The notes under the pieces were generated by a model, which was not told where the DNA came from, ran no database searches, and saw only the letters and a list, made by a program, of their open reading frames with translations. Made by a program: the position numbers and the translations under genes. Of a stretch of 64,000 nucleotides of DNA, positions 16,986-26,113 are shown piece by piece. This DNA comes from CAMLJR01 sp964500675 (lineage in GTDB: Bacteria; Pseudomonadota; Gammaproteobacteria; Pseudomonadales; CAMLJR01), in contig CAZCNY010000001.1 in assembly GCA_964500675.1 (NCBI GenBank), positions 62,001 through 126,000 on the forward strand, read 5' to 3'. The first letter of the stretch is position 1. Each line of letters opens with the position of its first letter.

Positions 16986-17609
16986 CTATTTCTTCAACTT
17001 GAATGTCACCGCTAACGTTTTCCACGCCGCCATTGGTTTGCCATCCTTCGTAGCTGCGAGGAATCGGCCGCGTCTGCGGTACCAATCGACCGCAGCTTGA
17101 TCGAGTCTTTCAAAGCCGCTGCTTTTTACTACCTTGACGTCAGCGACTGAATTATCGGCTTCAACCAAAATCGCGATGAGGACCTGCCCCTCCTCGCCCA
17201 GACGGCGCGATTGAGAGGGATATTCTGATTCGGGAAAAGCATTGTAGCGGCCATGAGGGTCAAACCGCGGCTCTACATCCGGGGTCGGCGGCGGTGGCGG
17301 CGCAGCTTTATTTGTCACCGCCTGGATTGCGTGTGACTCAGCCGGTGCTTGTACATCAGGCGCAATGTCGATATCGGGGGGCGGCACATACGGCGGCGGT
17401 GTTTGCAGTTTCGGCGGCGGCGGCGGCAGTTCCTCCGCTTTTGGTTTCGCCTCCTCGATGACTCTCGTCTCGATCGGCCCCATTACGGTTTCCACCGCCT
17501 GATGAGCCAAACCTGATGCGACCAGATAAATACCGACGAGATGAAGCCCTACGACAAAACCTATTCCAGTAAGTTGCTGCGACGCGGTTTTTCGAGATTT
17601 ATAAGTCAT
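16986..17609 (-). CDS. tonB: TonB energy transducer
   Basis: A 207-residue protein with an N-terminal TM helix (TGIGFVVGLHLVGIYLVASG), a long Pro-rich periplasmic linker (PPPPPKLQTPPPYVPPPDID, later PPPPPTPDVEPRFDP) and the C-terminal TonB fold (SEYPSQSRRLGEEGQVLIAI, DWYRRRGRFLA). It spans the periplasm and pulls on TonB-dependent receptors. First gene of a five-gene minus-strand operon, and divergent from gspD1 across a 533-nt region. I saw no convincing Fur box upstream, so iron control is not supported by sequence. Confidence 0.93.
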   Translation of the reverse strand: MTYKSRKTASQQLTGIGFVVGLHLVGIYLVASGLAHQAVETVMGPIETRVIEEAKPKAEELPPPPPKLQTPPPYVPPPDIDIAPDVQAPAESHAIQAVTNKAAPPPPPTPDVEPRFDPHGRYNAFPESEYPSQSRRLGEEGQVLIAILVEADNSVADVKVVKSSGFERLDQAAVDWYRRRGRFLAATKDGKPMAAWKTLAVTFKLKK

Positions 17610-17892
17610 GAATCAGCTAGTTTCCGCAACTACTCCCCCTCGGCTGGCGAGGTGGACCACACGATACCCAATCGCGCAAACGATTGGCTCTATTATTCGT
17701 ATTAACTCGCGCCGCCCACTGCTGATGCTTCAGCCAAGAACCTGGCTAACCGCAGCACGCTATAAGCGCGCGAGTCAGGTTTTAGTAGATCGCAACGCCA
17801 AGCACACGCATCAACGGAACGGCCTACATTAATATTATTCACCGCAGAAGCGCTCGAAAGCACCCCTGACTTAAAAGGCAAGCAAGTGTAAA

Positions 17893-17928
17893 GATTGGTA
17901 ATTTATCTGGTCAAGCAAAATTTACCAA
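17893..17928. promoter_or_regulatory. Dyad ATTGGTAA-N20-TTACCAAT
   Basis: Two perfect 8-bp inverted arms, 20 nt apart, lie between tonB and gspD1. There is no T tract, so it is a better operator or cruciform candidate than a terminator. The binding factor is unknown. Confidence 0.5.
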
Positions 17929-17969
17929 TAACTTATAGAACAATGCGCGGCGGCCGCCTTAACTTTAGT

Positions 17970-17989
17970 TGTGTATTACACATTACACA
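17970..17989. promoter_or_regulatory. Palindrome TGTGTA-T-TACACA with a repeated half-site
   Basis: A perfect 13-bp palindrome at 17970-17982 is followed at once by another TTACACA half-site. The arrangement resembles an operator for a dimeric regulator upstream of gspD1. I cannot assign the regulator. Confidence 0.5.
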
Positions 17990-18142
17990 TACGTATTTAT
18001 ACGCCGCAAACCCGCGCACCAATTTGCAACCATCCTTAAAACGACACTGAATACGTCGATAGGCAATTGCAGCAATCTAAGCTAAGCTTTTGTCGCACTT
18101 GGCATTTCAATCCATCGCCGGTCGGCGCAATAACTTAAATCA

Positions 18143-20188
18143 ATGCGTTCTGTCATTATTTACTTGCGTTTCTCGCGCGAAGCGCATCGCTGCCCTTCGC
18201 TGCGCCGCCTGCTCTCAGCTACCGCACTAGCGGCGTCGCTGATAGCAGCCTCCAGCTATTCGACCGCCCAAAATGCGGTCAGCGACACTGCGAATAACAC
18301 GACTAACCTCGTTGCGCTCAATATGCGCGACGCCGATATCCGCGCGCTCATCCAGTGGATCGCCGAGCAAACGCACAAGCAAATCGTGATCGACCCGCGC
18401 GTGCAAGGACGCGTTTCCGCATACGCGGACAAACCGATGACGATCGCGCAGGCATATCAGGTCTTTCTCGCCTTGCTCGAGGTTTATGGTTATAGCAGCT
18501 CCGAAGCCGATGGCATTCTGCGCATTTATCCTAACGCGCTCGCCAAAACCTCGCCGCGCGAAGTCGTCGACGATTTCAACAGCATCACTAATAGCTCGCA
18601 AATCGCTTACGTTCTCGAAGTCAAAAATGTTTCTTCGGCAGCGATGGCGCAGATTATAAAACCACTGCTGTCTCCATCCGGATATATTGCCTCACTCGAT
18701 TCGAGCAACAACCTCATCATCGCCGATAACGGCGACAACGTGAAACGGTTGGCTGAACTGGTGCGGCGACTCGATCGCGGCGGTTCACTCGATATCGACG
18801 TCGTTAAACTGCAACACGCTAACGCACGCGATGTGGCGCAAGTACTTTCGAGTTTGGCGACAGCTAACGGCGCATCGCAAACAGCGAGTGGCGACGCCGG
18901 TTCGCCGCTATCAGTCGCCGCTGACGAGCGCTCGAACAGCATTTTATTGGCCGGTGAACCCGGCAGCCGCCAGCGCGCGCAGCAATTGATTGCGCAACTC
19001 GATCAACCGCTCGCTGCGGCAAGTTCTGCGCGCGTGGTATTTTTACATTACTTGTCCGCCGATGATGTGCTGCCGATATTAAAAGGCGTCACTACCAACG
19101 CACAAAAAGAAGCGAAAGAAGAATCCGTTAAAAACGCGGCAGTCAGTATCGAAGCGAGCAAAAGCAACAACGCCATCGTGATGAGCGGCCCACCCGATTT
19201 ACTCGATAATTTGCGCGACATCATTACCAAACTCGACGTACAGCGCGCACAAGTATTAGTCGAAGCCATGATCGTTGAAGTCAGCACCGATAATACCAAC
19301 GATCTCGGCGTACTGTGGGCGACCTCCAATGTAAACAACTTAAATGGCAGCGGCGCCGTCGCCGGCGTGAACGCGCTGGGCAGCCTCGATACGATCGGCA
19401 CGACGACAGGTATCGATACCAATGGCAACGCTATCTCGCAAGCTGCACCCGGTGCAGGATTAACGCTCGGCTACTACACAGGCGGCAGTTTACAAGCCGC
19501 AATTCGCGCGCTCAGTGCGAACTCGAAAGCGAATATCCTATCGACACCCTCCGTGCTCACGCTCGACAATCAGCAGGCACAGATCGTGGTTGGCTCAAAT
19601 ATTCCGGTGATCACGGGACAAAGTACCGGGTCGGCGTCGAGTACCACCAACCCGTTCACGACTTACGAGCGCAAGGATATCGGCGTGACGCTCAAAATCA
19701 CACCGCAGATCAATGCGAACAAATCGGTGACGCTCGATATTTTGCAGGAAGTGCAGACGGTTGCCGACACCGCGAATACCGCGCTGGCCGGTGCCAAGGA
19801 TATCGTCACGAATAAACGCAGTATCACCACCAAGGTTTTGGTGGCCGATGACAAAACACTCGTGCTCGGTGGACTGATTTCCAATGAAAGCGAAGATGTG
19901 CACAGCAAAGTTCCGATACTGGGCGACATGCCGCTGATCGGTCGCCTGTTCCGCTCGACACACAACAAAAATACCAAGCAAAATCTTTTGGTATTCATCC
20001 ACCCCGTTGTTGTCGACAACGCCGCGACGGCAACCAAAATCAGCCGCAATCAATACGAACAAATGCGCGTACAGGAAATGAAATACGAAAATGGCAAACT
20101 CGAATCCAAAGGGCCACCCGTCCTGCCCGAATTCGAGAAAATCTCGCCGCAGAAAAAAACCGACGATAGCGCTGCGAGCAACCCCTAA
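18143..20188 (+). CDS. gspD: Type II secretion secretin GspD, copy 1
   Basis: A 681-residue outer-membrane secretin. An N-terminal signal region (RRLLSATALAASLIAASSYS, cleavage near STAQ) is followed by N0 (NMRDADIRALIQWIAEQT, about 55-130), N1, N2 and N3 repeats, and the secretin core from about residue 375 (AQVLVEAMIVEVSTDNTNDL) with the gate GSNIPVITG and the VPILGDMPLIGRLFRS motif. The C-terminal ~50 residues form the probable S-domain. It is on the plus strand next to tonB and converges on gspB. A second secretin gene of the same family lies at 31447. Which one belongs to the adjacent pseudopilus is not certain. Confidence 0.93.
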   Translation: MRSVIIYLRFSREAHRCPSLRRLLSATALAASLIAASSYSTAQNAVSDTANNTTNLVALNMRDADIRALIQWIAEQTHKQIVIDPRVQGRVSAYADKPMTIAQAYQVFLALLEVYGYSSSEADGILRIYPNALAKTSPREVVDDFNSITNSSQIAYVLEVKNVSSAAMAQIIKPLLSPSGYIASLDSSNNLIIADNGDNVKRLAELVRRLDRGGSLDIDVVKLQHANARDVAQVLSSLATANGASQTASGDAGSPLSVAADERSNSILLAGEPGSRQRAQQLIAQLDQPLAAASSARVVFLHYLSADDVLPILKGVTTNAQKEAKEESVKNAAVSIEASKSNNAIVMSGPPDLLDNLRDIITKLDVQRAQVLVEAMIVEVSTDNTNDLGVLWATSNVNNLNGSGAVAGVNALGSLDTIGTTTGIDTNGNAISQAAPGAGLTLGYYTGGSLQAAIRALSANSKANILSTPSVLTLDNQQAQIVVGSNIPVITGQSTGSASSTTNPFTTYERKDIGVTLKITPQINANKSVTLDILQEVQTVADTANTALAGAKDIVTNKRSITTKVLVADDKTLVLGGLISNESEDVHSKVPILGDMPLIGRLFRSTHNKNTKQNLLVFIHPVVVDNAATATKISRNQYEQMRVQEMKYENGKLESKGPPVLPEFEKISPQKKTDDSAASNP

Positions 20189-20228
20189 TTTTTGCTCGCT
20201 ATTTTTTGACCACCAATTCGGCTTTTAA

Positions 20229-20870
20229 TCACCAATCAGAGAGCACGTTGATGTGAATACGATGCTGCTCAAACAACAGGATAACTCCATCCTGCGTGAT
20301 GCTCTGGAGTTTTACGCCCGCGCTGATGTCATCGCCTTCGCGCACGCGCCGATCATTGATGATAATGGTCCGCTGCTCGGGATTCTCCGAGTAGACGTGA
20401 AACGAAAACGTCATCGCGGGAAGATTGTTGCGCACACTATCGGGTAATTCGCTGACTTCCTCGATGCGCTGCGCAGCCGTGGCAGGCTCCGGTTGCGCCG
20501 TTGATTCGCGCGGTGCAATCCGCGTGAATTCGGGCTGCGCCTCCCGAGGCTTTGCAGTTTCTGTTGATGGCAGCGAAATTGATGGCGTTGCTCGCGCCGA
20601 CTTTTCAACGGACATCGTCGAAGGGGGTGCCGCCACGGTTGCAACCTGTGTCTTTTGTGCTCCGTCCGCGACGGCGCCCTGTTGTCGCCAAAACCAATAG
20701 CCAAAAAAAGCGGCATTGCAAATAACAATAATCGCCAGCAATATCCACCAAGGGTGAACGGATTTTTTTGCGGCGATGGCGACGGGCTGATGAATACTTT
20801 GCAAACTCGGCGCTTTCTCGCGCTGACGCTGCTGCTCGGACCTCTTCAAGGCTTCAAGGATGAGCGACAC
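20229..20870 (-). CDS. gspB: General secretion pathway protein GspB
   Basis: A 213-residue inner-membrane protein. The GTG at 20870 is chosen because GspB proteins begin with the sequence seen here, SLILEALKRSEQQRQ, just after the start. A longer ATG start would overlap gspA. One TM helix (HPWWILLAIIVICNAAFFGY) precedes a Pro/Ala/Thr-rich linker and the C-terminal GspB domain (MTFSFHVYSENPEQRTIII, DRRVREGDDI, GVILLFEQHRI). With GspA it is thought to open the peptidoglycan and help place the secretin. It starts 1 nt after the gspA stop and is the last gene of the minus-strand gsp operon. Confidence 0.9.
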   Translation of the reverse strand: MSLILEALKRSEQQRQREKAPSLQSIHQPVAIAAKKSVHPWWILLAIIVICNAAFFGYWFWRQQGAVADGAQKTQVATVAAPPSTMSVEKSARATPSISLPSTETAKPREAQPEFTRIAPRESTAQPEPATAAQRIEEVSELPDSVRNNLPAMTFSFHVYSENPEQRTIIINDRRVREGDDISAGVKLQSITQDGVILLFEQHRIHINVLSDW

Positions 20871-20871
20871 G

Positions 20872-22545
20872 TCAGCTGCCCCGCTTCTTCTGTGCCGCGG
20901 CGAGCGATGGTTGCGCGGTATCGGTGGCACGGCTCAACGCCAGCGCGGTTTGCAAATCGATCTCACCGTTTTCCGGCAACCCCTGCGCCTGCTGAAAGCG
21001 CTTTATCTGCGCGAGCAGCGCCGCATCGTAGACCTCGCTCGCCGGTGCTTCACGCAGCGCCAAAAAATGACTCGCCAGCCAGGCCTGCTTGGCGGCACCG
21101 TCGGCGAGTTTACCGCTGCTATCGTAAACCGTGCGCTGCCAACGCCGTTCATGCGGATGAAAATAGCGGTACAGTTGCGTGTCGAACCATGCGACCAACT
21201 CCCCACTCGCACCTGGTTGCAAAGGCAACTGCGCGATCGGTATCGGCGCTAACAGAAACACTTGTCCGCGCCAAAACTTGGCGATATCGGACCACGCCAC
21301 CGACCAATCGCCGCCGTCGAAATCGATTTGCGCACGCTCGCCATCGATGTGTTTCAATACCACGAATTGCGCAGTCATGTTGTCGGCGCGCTGCATTTGC
21401 AGTACGACAGGAACGTTGAATCGACGCAAATCGTCGAGCTTAAGACCCTGCAACGCGACACAACTCAATTGCGCGTTAGCAGCGCAATCGGTTATCGCGG
21501 CAATTTGTGTCGCATCGACATTCCACAATCGATACAACTCGCGCAGTGCTGCAGTTTTGTCGGCGGTTGCGCGATCGAGTGCAGCGCGCCAATCGCGAGT
21601 TTTGGATGGAATAGTGCTGGCAACCGTCTCTTGCTGCCGATAAAAATAAAAACCTGTCGCAAGCAGCGCCGATACAATGGCGGCGATTGCAAACACGGCG
21701 GCGATACGCTTGAGAAAATCACCTCGACCCGGAGCACGGAGAGGCAATACTTCGACAGCTGCGCGCCGCACCATTGCAACCTCGACACTCGAACCGCTCT
21801 GCGCGTAAACGCCGAGCAGAGCGCGATCGCAGAGTAAATTAATCAAGCGCGGAATGCCTTTGCTGTAACGATAAACCACCGTCATCGCCGCCGGACTGAA
21901 CAGATGAGCGCGCCCGCCCGCCACCGCGAGGCGATGTTCGATATAACCTGCAACTTCTTCGCGGGTGAGCGGGCGCAAGTGATAGCGCGCGGTGATGCGC
22001 TGCGCGAGCTGGCGCAGCGACGGTTGCGCCAGCATCGTATTGAGCTCGGGCTGACCGAGCAAAATCAATTGCAGCAATTTGCGTTCATTGGTTTCGAGAT
22101 TGGTGAGCAGACGCAATTGTTCGAGCACATCGGGCGCCAAATTCTGCGCTTCGTCGACGATCAAAATTGCGTTGCGTCCGCGCGCGTGCGTGGAGAGCAA
22201 AAATTGATTCAACGCATCGAGCAATTGCTTCGATGTGGGATTTTCTTCCGCGCACGCCACCCCGAGTTCTTCGCAGATCGTCTGCAACAACTCGTGCGAG
22301 TCGAGTTTCGGATTGACGATGACCGCGATATCGAGATGCTCGGGCACCTGTTGCAGCAAACAGCGGCACACCGTCGTTTTTCCCGTCCCGACCTCTCCCG
22401 TCAGCACGACGAAACCGCCGTGATCGCCGATGCCGTAGGCAAGATGCGCGAGCGCTTCGCGATGCTGTTCGCTCAAATAGAGATAACGCGGATCGGGCGC
22501 GATCGAGAACGGCGCTTCCGCCAGCCCGAAATGATGGTTATACAT
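20872..22545 (-). CDS. gspA: General secretion pathway ATPase GspA (ExeA-like)
   Basis: A 557-residue protein with an AAA+ ATPase in the cytoplasm (Walker A GEVGTGKTT at 50-58, Walker B ILIVDEAQN at 127-135), one TM helix near residues 283-305 and a periplasmic part. The latter includes a C39-like segment and a C-terminal peptidoglycan-binding motif (AQIKRFQQAQGLPENGEIDL). In Aeromonas, ExeA with ExeB inserts the secretin into the envelope. It follows gspM by 22 nt and is tightly linked to gspB. The tail from about residue 540 is polar and not conserved. Confidence 0.92.
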   Translation of the reverse strand: MYNHHFGLAEAPFSIAPDPRYLYLSEQHREALAHLAYGIGDHGGFVVLTGEVGTGKTTVCRCLLQQVPEHLDIAVIVNPKLDSHELLQTICEELGVACAEENPTSKQLLDALNQFLLSTHARGRNAILIVDEAQNLAPDVLEQLRLLTNLETNERKLLQLILLGQPELNTMLAQPSLRQLAQRITARYHLRPLTREEVAGYIEHRLAVAGGRAHLFSPAAMTVVYRYSKGIPRLINLLCDRALLGVYAQSGSSVEVAMVRRAAVEVLPLRAPGRGDFLKRIAAVFAIAAIVSALLATGFYFYRQQETVASTIPSKTRDWRAALDRATADKTAALRELYRLWNVDATQIAAITDCAANAQLSCVALQGLKLDDLRRFNVPVVLQMQRADNMTAQFVVLKHIDGERAQIDFDGGDWSVAWSDIAKFWRGQVFLLAPIPIAQLPLQPGASGELVAWFDTQLYRYFHPHERRWQRTVYDSSGKLADGAAKQAWLASHFLALREAPASEVYDAALLAQIKRFQQAQGLPENGEIDLQTALALSRATDTAQPSLAAAQKKRGS

Positions 22546-22567
22546 GGTGCGCCATCAGCCCCGCACG

Positions 22568-23098
22568 TTAACCTTGCAACACGACGCGCACATCGACGAT
22601 ACCCGCTTCGTCGCGACGGCTCGCGGTAAACTCGACAGCGACAATGCCGTAATCGCGCTCCAGTGCTTCGAGCCATTTCACGACTTGATTGAATGGCACC
22701 TGCTCCATCCACAAATTCAAACCTTGGTTCGCGTTCGGTTCGTAGCGTTTAAACGCAAGGCCGAAATTGCGCGCGCTTTGATTGGCGAGCGTCAATAGCG
22801 ATGAACCCGGTTCGCGTTGTTTTTGCGCGCTGCTGCCGACGTTCGCGCGATTGTCATGCATCCATTGCAGCGTCTCGCGTTGCGCGCGGTAATCCGCAAT
22901 CGCCTCGCTATTGAAGCGGTGCAGCGGCAAGATCACGAGCAGCAAAATCATCACTGCGCCGAGAAAAATCCCGAGCGCCTTTAACATAACCTGTTCGCGC
23001 GGCGCCGCCGCCTCGTAGTGCGCCCACAGTTTTTGCGCGGGCACACTGGCGGCAACGCTATTGCGCAACTGTTCCCAGAATTCTTCAGCGATCTTCAT
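22568..23098 (-). CDS. gspM: Type II secretion protein GspM
   Basis: A 176-residue bitopic inner-membrane protein. The N-terminal cytoplasmic segment (EEFWEQLRNSVAASVPAQKL) is followed by a TM helix (LKALGIFLGAVMILLLVILP) and a periplasmic ferredoxin-like domain ending in MEQVPFNQVVKWLEALERDY and a VDVRVVLQG strand. It stabilises GspL in the assembly platform. It lies 50 nt after gspL. No gspN follows, and gspA comes next. Confidence 0.9.
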   Translation of the reverse strand: MKIAEEFWEQLRNSVAASVPAQKLWAHYEAAAPREQVMLKALGIFLGAVMILLLVILPLHRFNSEAIADYRAQRETLQWMHDNRANVGSSAQKQREPGSSLLTLANQSARNFGLAFKRYEPNANQGLNLWMEQVPFNQVVKWLEALERDYGIVAVEFTASRRDEAGIVDVRVVLQG

Positions 23099-23148
23099 TC
23101 ACCACCTCTTTGCGCCGATTCCGCGCGCACTTTCGTTTTCGCACAAAT

Positions 23149-24420
23149 TCAGCTTTCGCTTAAATGCAGCCGCCCTACCGTTTCCTGGCCGCGCTGAGCC
23201 GCGGATGTGATATCGACCTGCAAACCGACACCGCTGAGCTGTTGTTTGATTTTATCGAGCGCGTCGAGCGTCGGCGTGCGCAATTGCAATTGCAAATCGT
23301 CGTGCTGTTGGTTGTAGCGCAGCTCATCGAGCTGCGTTGCCCCGTTGTTTGCAACGCTCGCGCGCAGCCCCAGTGCGGTTTTGGTCAGCAGCGGCAACGG
23401 CGACACCGTCACGGCGCTGCCGCCCATATGCGCGAGCATTTGTTTTTTCGGACTCACGACACGGTGCTCGCGCGGAAACAATTCGCGGTAATACGCGAAC
23501 GTCTGTTGTTCGAGCGAGCGCGCGCGGTACGAATACCAAATGCCGCTCGCCGCGGTGACGCCGATATACAGCGCCAGCGCTGCGGCTGCGACTTTGATAG
23601 TGCGCGACCATTGCGCGCCGCCGGTCTGGCGCTGTACGGTGTAGCCGCCTTGCAGCAAATTGATCAACTCTGCGTGTTCGCGCAACGCTTCGGTCGCGAG
23701 CACCTCATCGCCGCGCTCGGTGTATTCCGCGATATCGACCTCGACACCGAATTCGGCCGCAATGGCTTTCTGCAATTCACGCGCTGCGGCCGCGCTTCCG
23801 GCGCCGCTCGCAACGACATAGCGCGGCACCGCACCGAGTTCATCGGCCGTGAACTGATGTCGCAACAACTGCAAATAGGCCGTGGTTTGCGTTTGCAGGA
23901 ACACCTGCGCAACGAAACGCTCGCTGCGAAAAATAACGCGCTCCCCGCTCACAAAAAAGCTGCGGCTGTGCAAACGCCACGGCACCACCAAACTATCGGG
24001 GCACATCCAATCGGGTTTGATGCCGTGCTGATACAGTTGATCGAGCCAATCGATAAGCAGATGGTGTCGCACCACCGCCACCGGCATCGCCGTATTTTCC
24101 TCGGGCTTGAAATCGAGGAGCGCCAGATGCACGTCTTCGATATTGTCGGCAATCAACTCCTCGACCATGTACGGCAGCGCTTGTTTAATCTGACGCATTT
24201 GCCGCGAGGGAATGCGCACCGCCGCCAGCAACACAAGCTCGCCCGGAGCCAGTACGAGCGTGTCGCCGGCGTCGAAGCTTTCGCGCGTTGCCGCTGTCAA
24301 TCCGGCGAGCTCAGTGCTGCCGCTTTGCAACAGCGCATCATCCTCAAACACATGCCAGGCGATGGCTGTCGCCGCCTGCAATTCGGCCGAAGGTATTTTG
24401 ATGACCAGCGTTTTTTTCAT
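23149..24420 (-). CDS. gspL: Type II secretion protein GspL
   Basis: A 423-residue platform protein. The cytoplasmic actin-like domain (residues 1 to about 275) begins KKTLVIKIPSAELQAATAIA and includes LVLAPGELVLLAAVRIP and LPYMVEELIADNIEDVHLAL. A single TM helix (IKVAAAALALYIGVTAASG) leads to a short periplasmic ferredoxin-like domain. It anchors the GspE ATPase to the membrane. Spacing from gspK is 56 nt. Length and layout are typical of the family. Confidence 0.93.
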   Translation of the reverse strand: MKKTLVIKIPSAELQAATAIAWHVFEDDALLQSGSTELAGLTAATRESFDAGDTLVLAPGELVLLAAVRIPSRQMRQIKQALPYMVEELIADNIEDVHLALLDFKPEENTAMPVAVVRHHLLIDWLDQLYQHGIKPDWMCPDSLVVPWRLHSRSFFVSGERVIFRSERFVAQVFLQTQTTAYLQLLRHQFTADELGAVPRYVVASGAGSAAAARELQKAIAAEFGVEVDIAEYTERGDEVLATEALREHAELINLLQGGYTVQRQTGGAQWSRTIKVAAAALALYIGVTAASGIWYSYRARSLEQQTFAYYRELFPREHRVVSPKKQMLAHMGGSAVTVSPLPLLTKTALGLRASVANNGATQLDELRYNQQHDDLQLQLRTPTLDALDKIKQQLSGVGLQVDITSAAQRGQETVGRLHLSES

Positions 24421-24476
24421 GGCTTGATGTTATCGCCTATGGTTCCGGGCCGGAGCCTAAAATTTCAAGTCGTCGC

Positions 24477-25439
24477 CTAAAGATCCATATCATCGATCAG
24501 CGCGCTGCGCACACGACTGAGAACGGTAATTTCGACTTGGCCTTGCGCTTTACTTGTGCGCTGCAAAACCGTGCGCACGCGCTGCCAGCGATTCGCATAA
24601 TTGACCGTGACCACGACTTCAAAAAATTGGGAATTTATCGTCGCTGCCGCGCCTGCTAATCCGGGCACATCCGCACTATCGCGGTAGCCGCCGTTTTGTT
24701 GCCGCGCCACAATTTGCGCGGCCTGTGCAGCGCTAAGTGTAGGCGATATTGATCGCAGCACGGCATCGTCCGCAGTGTTTACATTGATCGAGTTGACCTC
24801 GAACGGTAACACCGCGACGTGCGGCGCGAGTTTCGCATAATCCTGCGGCTGCATCGAGTGCAGCAGACGCAGCGCGCTGATATCGGCCTCGGGATGCCCG
24901 GCGGTAAGATAGCCGTTGTAAGCGGCATCCTCGGCACCGTTAGCGGAAAGCGTTTGATCGCGATCGATCCAGTCCTGCCACTCGGCGGCATAGTTCGGAT
25001 TGAGCTGCAACACGTTGAGCAGGCGCTTGAACTGATCGAGGGCCGCATTATTCACCTGTGCGCCCTGCGCATCCGCGGCCAGGCTATTTAAATTGAAGCG
25101 GCCCTGCAGATCGTGAATTTCAATCTGCATACTGCCGTCGTCGATCTGGAACGGCTGCTGATCTTTCGTTTGCGCCCACGGCTCGGTCAATGTGTCGATG
25201 TCACCGTGCCCATCGATAATGTCTTTTGCGAGCAATTGCCGCGCATACGCTTCTCCGCCCAGCGCGTAATAATACGCCTGCCGCGTTTCGATCAGATTGC
25301 CAACGCTGCGCAAACTCAATTGGCTGCGGTACATCATTTCTGTCGCGATCACCGCTACCAGCGCGAATACGAGCAGCACCGTGATCAACGCCACGCCGCG
25401 CTGACGCGTACCGCTCAACTCAGCACGATGCATCACCAT
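24477..25439 (-). CDS. gspK: Type II secretion minor pseudopilin GspK
   Basis: A 320-residue large minor pseudopilin that caps the pseudopilus with GspI and GspJ. The prepilin cleavage site is in TRQRGVALITVLLVFALVAV. As usual for GspK there is no Glu at +5. The globular domain shows the GspK signature (LQGRFNLNSLAADAQG, WQDWIDRDQ, INVNTADDAVLRSISP). The start overlaps the gspJ stop by 7 nt, indicating coupled translation. A second ATG two codons later at 25433 is also possible. Confidence 0.94.
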   Translation of the reverse strand: MVMHRAELSGTRQRGVALITVLLVFALVAVIATEMMYRSQLSLRSVGNLIETRQAYYYALGGEAYARQLLAKDIIDGHGDIDTLTEPWAQTKDQQPFQIDDGSMQIEIHDLQGRFNLNSLAADAQGAQVNNAALDQFKRLLNVLQLNPNYAAEWQDWIDRDQTLSANGAEDAAYNGYLTAGHPEADISALRLLHSMQPQDYAKLAPHVAVLPFEVNSINVNTADDAVLRSISPTLSAAQAAQIVARQQNGGYRDSADVPGLAGAAATINSQFFEVVVTVNYANRWQRVRTVLQRTSKAQGQVEITVLSRVRSALIDDMDL

Positions 25440-26113
25440 ATTTTGTAAACACGCTTCAAGTGACTGCCATCGGCGAGCGCGAAATCAATTTGCAGCGCCA
25501 GCGGCGGATCGCTGCTATTCGTCAACGGCGGCCAGGTTGCCTGCGTGCCCTGCTTGGTCAGCACGCCGATCGTCATGCTTTCGATATCGGGCAACACGAT
25601 TTGAATATGCGCTTGCTTTTTGTCGCCCGCGCCATCGAGCATCGGCCACGTGTAACGCAGCAAATACCAGCGCTCATCGTGATAATGCGGGCTGTCGGAA
25701 TTTTCGTAATCGGGATGATGACCGACGGCATACGCCACGCGCTGCATGGAACTACGCGATAAACCGAGCGGGTTCGCACGCCCGCCGCGCGTGAATTGCA
25801 ACGGTATGTCACTATCGTTTTGCACCAATAAATAATTGTCGGTCGCGGCCATCGCGCCGCTGGCATCGCGCACATTGCGCCGCATCAACTGCTCGATATC
25901 CTGCTGCAACAACCAAAACGCGCGATTGACAGCGCGCATTTGTGCCTCGTGCGCAGCGATGCGCGTGTCGGTCTGCATCACCGAACTCAACATGCGATAA
26001 CTCGCGACGCCGATCAGCGCAAATATACTGATCGCAACGAGCACTTCCATCAACGTGAACCCCCTCACGGAGGCAAGTCCGCGCACACCCGCACGCTGAG
26101 AGCGCCGCATCAA
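25433..26113 (-). CDS. gspJ: Type II secretion minor pseudopilin GspJ
   Basis: A 226-residue minor pseudopilin with the prepilin motif RGFTLMEVLVAISIFALIGV (cleavage after Gly, Glu at +5). The body contains NRAFWLLQQDIEQLMRRNVR, typical of GspJ. It forms the tip complex with GspI and GspK. Its ATG overlaps the gspI stop by 4 nt (ATGA). An unidentified prepilin peptidase outside the window must process it. Confidence 0.94.
   Translation of the reverse strand: MMRRSQRAGVRGLASVRGFTLMEVLVAISIFALIGVASYRMLSSVMQTDTRIAAHEAQMRAVNRAFWLLQQDIEQLMRRNVRDASGAMAATDNYLLVQNDSDIPLQFTRGGRANPLGLSRSSMQRVAYAVGHHPDYENSDSPHYHDERWYLLRYTWPMLDGAGDKKQAHIQIVLPDIESMTIGVLTKQGTQATWPPLTNSSDPPLALQIDFALADGSHLKRVYKIW

Larger units (their letters stand above)
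17610..18142. other. 533-nt divergent intergenic region tonB / gspD1
   Basis: No coding frame is convincing here. The region is AT-rich towards the gspD1 side and holds two separate dyads listed below. It must carry the tonB and gspD1 promoters, but I could not assign clean -35/-10 pairs. Confidence 0.6.

Noticed and set aside
17610..17832. Possible 74-residue plus-strand ORF just after the tonB start
   Set aside because: No Shine-Dalgarno sequence, odd composition, and it overlaps the region that must hold the tonB promoter.
17600..17900. Fur box upstream of tonB
   Set aside because: I looked for the GATAATGATAATCATTATC-like 19-mer on both strands and saw no site close enough to report.
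23164..24480. Long plus-strand open frame (438 codons) opposite gspL
   Set aside because: Its translation is rich in Arg, His and Gln with no family motif. It mirrors gspL, which has full domain support, and is an antisense shadow in GC-rich codon usage.
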